From assembly GCA_019105125.1 (NCBI GenBank), contig JAHRWO010000236.1:1-17655 (forward strand): a DNA stretch of 17,655 nucleotides. The letters are read 5' to 3'. Positions within the stretch are counted from its first letter, which is position 1; each line of letters begins with the position of its first letter. The position numbers were made by a program, and so were the translations under genes. Positions 14,314 through 17,655 of the stretch are shown here, piece by piece. The notes beneath the pieces are model-generated. The model saw only the letters and a program-made list of their open reading frames with translations, was not told the DNA's origin and did no database searches. This DNA is from Flavobacterium sp. (GTDB lineage: Bacteria > Bacteroidota > Bacteroidia > Flavobacteriales > Flavobacteriaceae).

Positions 14314-15303
14314 TTAATTAACCGCAGGGCAGTTACAATCCCATAATTTATCTTTACAGAAAACATTGATACCAAGAGTGATTTGATGAAAACCACCGTT
14401 ATCAAATTTTATATCTCCCATAACATGCGAATAGGTATAAGAAACCATAAAATTCTTGTAGTTAACACCTACAATTGGCGAAATCCACTGAAGGTTTTGT
14501 CTACCACCAGGATATTCAGCACTGTCAATACCTCTTCTGTACGATAAGGCACCCCAAACTCTTCCAAAGTCTAAACCTTTATAAACTTTTAAATTAAAGT
14601 CAATAGAAGATTCTTTTGTTTGAGAAACTCTTTGGTACATTAATGAAGGCTCGAATAAAATTCTAGATTCGTCACCAAAAGTTGCACCAACGCTCCATAG
14701 GATTTTTGATAAGTTGTCAGATTCAAATCCTTCAGAATACAATTCTCTTCTTTGATTTGCTAAAAAGTTTTTAACAGTAACATGAGTAAAGAAATCTAAA
14801 TAGAAATAAGACATTCCTAAATCAACGTTAAAATAAGCATCTTTTTGAATTACTCCAGGAACAATAACAGGGTCATTTCCAGTAAATGTAGATCCATCTA
14901 AAGTACTTTGAACAAATGCTGTACTTAAGCCGAATGATAATTGATTTAAATCTATGGTGTTTCTTGAAAATCTTAAATGGTGTGCGTAAGTTAATTTAGC
15001 TCCTTTTTGAGAATGATAACCATTTTTATCATTAAACATAATCATTCCAATACCTGAGGTTCCTTCTTCACCTAGCGAAGTATTAAAACTCGCTGTTTGT
15101 AATGAAGGGGCTTCGTTTTGTCCAAACCATTGTTGACGTCCTGTTAATCTTATTTTTCCACAATTAGCAGCACCTGCCATAGAGGGATGAATTAAATAGT
15201 AATTATCAGATAGATAATCAGAATAAACAGCTATTCCTTCTTGTGAAAAAGAAAATTGTGTCAATAAAAATGCTAAAATTAAATAACTCTTTTTAAAATT
15301 CAT
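14314..15303 (-). CDS. PorP/SprF-family type IX secretion system outer-membrane protein
   Basis: A 329-residue outer-membrane protein of the PorP/SprF family (TIGR03519-type), found only in Bacteroidetes with type IX secretion. Members are thought to attach or help secrete partner adhesins at the surface. The signal peptide is MNFKKSYLILAFLLTQFSFSQ. Family hallmarks are YLSDNYYLIHPSMAGAANCGKIRLTGRQQW (about 30-60 as successive blocks), SFNTSLGEEGTSGIGMIMFNDKNGYHSQKG, and later barrel strands such as FMVSYTYSHV and FHQITLGINVFC. The C-terminus is Cys-rich (FCKDKLWDCNCPAVN). The start at 15303 gives a clean signal peptide, unlike the extension to 15336. No SprB-like adhesin or protein with a type IX C-terminal domain is adjacent, so the partner is unknown. 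It appears to be a single-gene unit with its own promoter and terminator. Confidence 0.9.
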   Translation of the reverse strand: MNFKKSYLILAFLLTQFSFSQEGIAVYSDYLSDNYYLIHPSMAGAANCGKIRLTGRQQWFGQNEAPSLQTASFNTSLGEEGTSGIGMIMFNDKNGYHSQKGAKLTYAHHLRFSRNTIDLNQLSFGLSTAFVQSTLDGSTFTGNDPVIVPGVIQKDAYFNVDLGMSYFYLDFFTHVTVKNFLANQRRELYSEGFESDNLSKILWSVGATFGDESRILFEPSLMYQRVSQTKESSIDFNLKVYKGLDFGRVWGALSYRRGIDSAEYPGGRQNLQWISPIVGVNYKNFMVSYTYSHVMGDIKFDNGGFHQITLGINVFCKDKLWDCNCPAVN

Positions 15304-15355
15304 TGTAGTTATTGTTTGTATAAATAAATAGGGCAACTGATTTTAACGCAGTTAA

Positions 15356-15383
15356 TTCGTACTTTAATTTATAGAAATACGAA
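15356..15383 (-). promoter_or_regulatory. Hairpin at the 5' end of the PorP/SprF transcript
   Basis: TTCGTA (15356-15361) and TACGAA (15378-15383) are complementary, with two further pairs after one mismatch. From the promoter at 15389-15420 the RNA would begin with this stem-loop. A second short stem, AACTG/CAGTT (15335-15353), follows in the leader of about 80 bases. Either mRNA stabilisation or an operator is possible. Confidence 0.35.
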
Positions 15384-15388
15384 CTTGC

Positions 15389-15420
15389 CAAAGATATAAA
15401 TTTTTGGTATTCTTTTTCAA
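15389..15420 (-). promoter_or_regulatory. Promoter of the PorP/SprF gene (TTG-N21-TATCTTTG)
   Basis: On the minus strand TTG (15418-15420) is followed after 21 bases by TATCTTTG (15389-15396), an exact TAnnTTTG match. The transcript would carry a leader of about 80 bases, long for this window. Confidence 0.55.
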
Positions 15421-15572
15421 TTCGTATTAAATATTATTTCTTTTTTGAACAAAAAAAATGAAATTAAAATGAGAAGTAGTTTTTTTAAAAGAATTATTTC
15501 CATAATAATTAATAAAAAGTTAAATAATAAATCTCTCTGAATAAAACTTTACGTTACATTTTTTTTAGTTTG

Positions 15573-15580
15573 TATCTTTG
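15573..15580 (+). promoter_or_regulatory. Candidate -7 element of the NifU-like gene (TATCTTTG)
   Basis: TATCTTTG matches TAnnTTTG and lies 14 bases before the start codon at 15595. No TTG is present at the -33 position, only TTA/TTT. The remainder of the gap between this site and 15421 is AT-rich with no other signal I can support. Confidence 0.45.
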
Positions 15581-15594
15581 AAAAAAATTAAAAA

Positions 15595-16494
15595 ATGAAA
15601 GTTACAGATATTAAAAACACCAATAATCCATCAATTTTGAAATTTGAATTGGATGAGATTATAAGTAGAACTGAAAATTTTGAGTTTAAAAATATTGATG
15701 AAACAAAACGTTCTCCTTTAGCAAAGCAGCTTTTCTTTCTGCCATTTGTGAAAACAGTTTATATTTCCGCAAACTTTATAGCAATAGAAAAATTTTCAAT
15801 TGTAGAATGGGAAGATGTAAAACAGGATGTTGCTGATCAAATAAATGAATTTATTTCAAACGGTGGCATAGTAATTACAGAAGATGAAAATAAGGGAAAA
15901 AAAGTTCCCACTACCGTTTATGCTGAAACTACTCCAAATCCCACTGTTTTAAAATTTGTTTGTAATAAATTGTTAACTAAAACAGCTCTTGAGTGCAAAA
16001 ATATCGATGAAACTTTAGCTTCACCATTAGCAAAAGAATTATTTAAGTTTCCTTTTGTTAAAGAAGTTTTTATCGACGAAAATTACATTTCTGTAACAAA
16101 GTTTGCTGTAACTGAGTGGGATGAAATTACTTTAGAATTAAGAACTTTCATTAAAGAATATATTGAAAATGGTAATGAAGTTATTGATGAAAGCGCAATT
16201 GTAAAAACTGATATTCATCAAAAACAACAAGAAGCTTATTTTGATGCATTGGATGTTACTTCTCAACAAATTATCAATATTATTGAGGAATATGTAAAGC
16301 CTGCCGTTCAAAGTGATGGAGGAAATATCATGTTTGAATCTTTTGATCCAGAAGAAAAACGAGTAAAAGTAGTTTTACAAGGTGCTTGTAGTGGTTGTCC
16401 ATCTTCAACTTTTACTTTGAAAAATGGCATTGAAAACATGTTGAAGGACATGCTTAAAGATAACGAAATTAAAGTTGAAGCTATAAACGGATAA
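15595..16494 (+). CDS. NifU-like Fe-S scaffold/carrier protein with two Nfu N-terminal domains
   Basis: A 299-residue cytosolic protein that assembles or carries iron-sulfur clusters for target proteins. It has two tandem Nfu_N-type domains followed by one NifU C-terminal domain. Copy 1 (about 8-98) contains NPSILKFELDEI, NIDETKRSPLAKQLFFLPFV and IVEWEDV. Copy 2 (about 117-200) contains NPTVLKFVCNKL, NIDETLASPLAKELFKFPFV and VTEWDEI, so the duplication is plain. The C-terminal domain (about 215-299) carries VKPAVQSDGGNIMFESFD and GACSGCPSSTFTLKNGIE, with Cys265 and Cys268 as the cluster-binding CxxC. There is no signal peptide. It has a TAnnTTTG element just upstream and a terminator after it, so it seems to be a single-gene unit. 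No isc or suf genes are near. Confidence 0.92.
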   Translation: MKVTDIKNTNNPSILKFELDEIISRTENFEFKNIDETKRSPLAKQLFFLPFVKTVYISANFIAIEKFSIVEWEDVKQDVADQINEFISNGGIVITEDENKGKKVPTTVYAETTPNPTVLKFVCNKLLTKTALECKNIDETLASPLAKELFKFPFVKEVFIDENYISVTKFAVTEWDEITLELRTFIKEYIENGNEVIDESAIVKTDIHQKQQEAYFDALDVTSQQIINIIEEYVKPAVQSDGGNIMFESFDPEEKRVKVVLQGACSGCPSSTFTLKNGIENMLKDMLKDNEIKVEAING

Positions 16495-16506
16495 GCTTAA
16501 TTAAAT

Positions 16507-16537
16507 AAAAAAGGGATTATTTAATCATCCCTTTTTT
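16507..16537. terminator. Shared bidirectional terminator between the NifU-like gene and fabD
   Basis: An A6 run and GGGAT (16513-16517) pair with ATCCC (16527-16531) and a T6 run, giving an 11-bp stem that reads as a terminator on both strands. It lies between two convergent genes, 12 bases after one stop and 19 bases from the other. Confidence 0.85.
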
Positions 16538-16556
16538 ATTTGTTGTTCTATTTATT

Positions 16557-17426
16557 TTACAACGAAATTGTTTCTATTTCTTTGTTAATTTTATTAACCA
16601 ATCCAACTAATACTTTACCTGGACCAACTTCTGTAAAGCTTGTAGCTCCATCGGCAATCATTTGTTGTACCGATTGTGTCCATTTAACTGCTCCGGTTAA
16701 TTGCAAAATCAAGTTTTTCTTAATTTCTACTGCATCAGAAACAGCGTTTGCTGTAACATTTTGATATACCGGGCAAGTTGGAGTAGAAAAAGTTGTCGCT
16801 TCTATAGCTGCTGCTAATTCTTCTCTAGCTGGTTCCATCATCGGTGAGTGAAAAGCACCGCCTACAGGTAAAATTAACGCACGTTTTGCGCCAGCTTCTT
16901 TCATTTTTTCACATGCTAATTCTACAGCTTTGTACTCTCCAGAAATTACTAATTGACCTGGGCAGTTGTAATTTGCAGCTACTACAACGCCATCTATTGA
17001 AGCGCATATATCTTCTACAATTTTATCTTCTAAGTTTAACACGGCTGCCATAGTAGAAGGCTTAATTTCACAAGCTTTTTGCATAGCCATAGCTCTTTGA
17101 GAAACTAATTTTAATCCGTCTTCAAAAGATAAAGTGCCATTTACAACCAAAGCAGAAAATTCTCCTAAAGAATGCCCCGCTACCATATCGGGTTGAATAT
17201 TAGAAACCTTTGCTAAAATAACAGAGTGCAAAAAAACCGCTGGTTGCGTTACTTTAGTTTCTTTTAATTCATCAGCTGTCCCTTCGAACATGATATCAGT
17301 GATTCTAAATCCTAAAATATCATTCGCTTTTTCAAATAATTCTTTAGCCAAAGGTGAGTTTTCATATAAATCTTTACCCATTCCTGTGAATTGAGCGCCT
17401 TGACCCGGAAATACGTATGCTTTCAT
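16557..17426 (-). CDS. fabD: Malonyl-CoA:ACP transacylase
   Basis: This cytosolic enzyme moves the malonyl group from CoA to acyl carrier protein and so provides the extender unit for fatty-acid synthesis. The 289-residue protein begins MKAYVFPGQGAQFTGMG with the oxyanion-region FPGQGAQ. It has the nucleophile elbow AGHSLGEFSAL (83-93) with Ser86, SQRAMAMQ with the malonate-binding Arg111, NYNCPGQLVISG (152-163) and VGGAFHSPMMEPA (188-200) with catalytic His193. Length and motifs are those of a discrete bacterial FabD; no other fatty-acid gene is adjacent. The leader upstream holds a -7 candidate at 17470-17477, a small hairpin and a direct repeat. It is convergent with the NifU-like gene across a shared terminator. 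Confidence 0.96.
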   Translation of the reverse strand: MKAYVFPGQGAQFTGMGKDLYENSPLAKELFEKANDILGFRITDIMFEGTADELKETKVTQPAVFLHSVILAKVSNIQPDMVAGHSLGEFSALVVNGTLSFEDGLKLVSQRAMAMQKACEIKPSTMAAVLNLEDKIVEDICASIDGVVVAANYNCPGQLVISGEYKAVELACEKMKEAGAKRALILPVGGAFHSPMMEPAREELAAAIEATTFSTPTCPVYQNVTANAVSDAVEIKKNLILQLTGAVKWTQSVQQMIADGATSFTEVGPGKVLVGLVNKINKEIETISL

Positions 17427-17433
17427 AAATTTT

Positions 17434-17466
17434 GTTTCAAGTTTAAAGTTTCAAGTTTTTCTTGAA
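17434..17466. repeat. Direct repeat and hairpin in the fabD leader
   Basis: GTTTCAAGTTT occurs at 17434-17444 and 17448-17458, three bases apart. TTCAAG (17450-17455) and CTTGAA (17461-17466) form a hairpin with a 5-nt loop that overlaps the second copy. The whole element lies in the probable 5' UTR of fabD. Confidence 0.7.
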
Positions 17467-17469
17467 TGG

Positions 17470-17477
17470 CAAAAATA
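17470..17477 (-). promoter_or_regulatory. Candidate -7 element of fabD (TATTTTTG)
   Basis: The minus-strand octamer TATTTTTG matches TAnnTTTG and lies 43 bases before the fabD start. A TTG at the right distance upstream is missing, so only the -7 half is supported. Confidence 0.4.
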
Positions 17478-17486
17478 ACATTTTTA

Positions 17487-17655
17487 TTAGAATTCGATTG
17501 AATTAACAATTTTTACGAATTCATTTTTTAATTCTTCGTTAGTAATTCCTTTTTCAGCATCGAAATTCTCCCCAAAACTTGGTAATGAAAAACTTCCTTT
17601 AATAATTCCTCCTTGAAATGGGAATCTGTTTTTTGCAATTTCTAAAACCGTACTT
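17487..17655 (-). CDS. Probable NAD(P)H-dependent FMN reductase-like protein, C-terminal end (cut by window edge)
   Basis: An open frame enters from the right edge and stops at 17487, giving the last 55 residues or so. The visible part reads STVLEIAKNRFPFQGG, then IIKGSFSLPSFGENFD, then EKGITNEELKNEFVKIVNSI. The TVLEIAKNRFPFQGG and FSLPSF.ENFD segments resemble the C-terminus of the NADPH-dependent FMN reductase (chromate-reductase-like flavodoxin-fold) proteins of Flavobacteria. The flavin-binding N-terminal part lies outside the window, so the family is inferred from this tail alone. It is on the same strand as fabD and 60 bases upstream of it; no hairpin terminator is seen in between. Confidence 0.6.
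   Translation of the reverse strand, partial: STVLEIAKNRFPFQGGIIKGSFSLPSFGENFDAEKGITNEELKNEFVKIVNSIEF

Noticed and set aside
15469..15540. A 23-codon open frame (MRSSFFKRII...), basic and hydrophobic, in the gap before the NifU-like gene.
   Set aside because: The region is very AT-rich, no TAnnTTTG element or other start signal is upstream, and such short frames arise by chance; coding cannot be supported.
1..17655. Search for a defence system, biosynthetic cluster, CRISPR array or mobile element.
   Set aside because: All substantial frames are assigned to housekeeping or envelope families; no repeats with spacers, terminal inverted repeats or transposase motifs are seen.

Overview
The window looks like ordinary chromosome from a member of the Flavobacteriaceae, most likely Flavobacterium or a close relative. 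The DNA is AT-rich. Start codons lack clear Shine-Dalgarno sequences and sit behind A/T-rich leaders. Several intergenic regions carry the Bacteroidetes-type -7 promoter element TAnnTTTG. The gene families also fit: PorP/SprF, DUF6089, a NifU-like protein with two N-terminal Nfu domains, and two adjacent OmpH/Skp genes. I see no tRNA, rRNA, CRISPR array, transposase, integrase or phage structural gene. No stretch longer than 300 bases lacks a gene; the longest gap is 291 bases (15304-15594).

Left part, minus strand (1-5347): the 5' part of trigger factor (cut by the window edge), a small four-helix membrane protein of the phage-holin-4/YvlD type, an operon of a FadL/OmpP1 outer-membrane transporter followed by an SGNH/GDSL lipoprotein hydrolase, and an operon of pdxJ followed by a YbfF-like alpha/beta hydrolase.

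Centre, plus strand (5443-13737): an envelope-biogenesis cluster. Its order is a CBS-domain protein, NAD kinase, a DUF6089 probable outer-membrane protein, undecaprenyl diphosphate synthase (uppS), bamA, two OmpH/Skp-type chaperones, a terminator, and glutamate racemase (murI). It joins the lipid carrier and D-glutamate supply for peptidoglycan to the machinery that escorts and inserts outer-membrane proteins.

Right part (13738-17655): a gamma-carbonic-anhydrase-like hexapeptide protein convergent with murI, a PorP/SprF outer-membrane protein, the NifU-like Fe-S protein (plus strand), fabD (convergent with NifU), and the 3' end of a probable NAD(P)H-dependent FMN oxidoreductase.

I do not find a convincing new biological system. 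The points worth a second look are mostly compact regulatory architecture: murI and the carbonic-anhydrase gene abut stop to stop, and the likely terminator of the latter lies antisense inside murI; the murI promoter appears to be superimposed on the upstream terminator; there is a perfect 26-bp palindrome between two operons; and the first OmpH protein has a long charged tail with internal DNA duplications.
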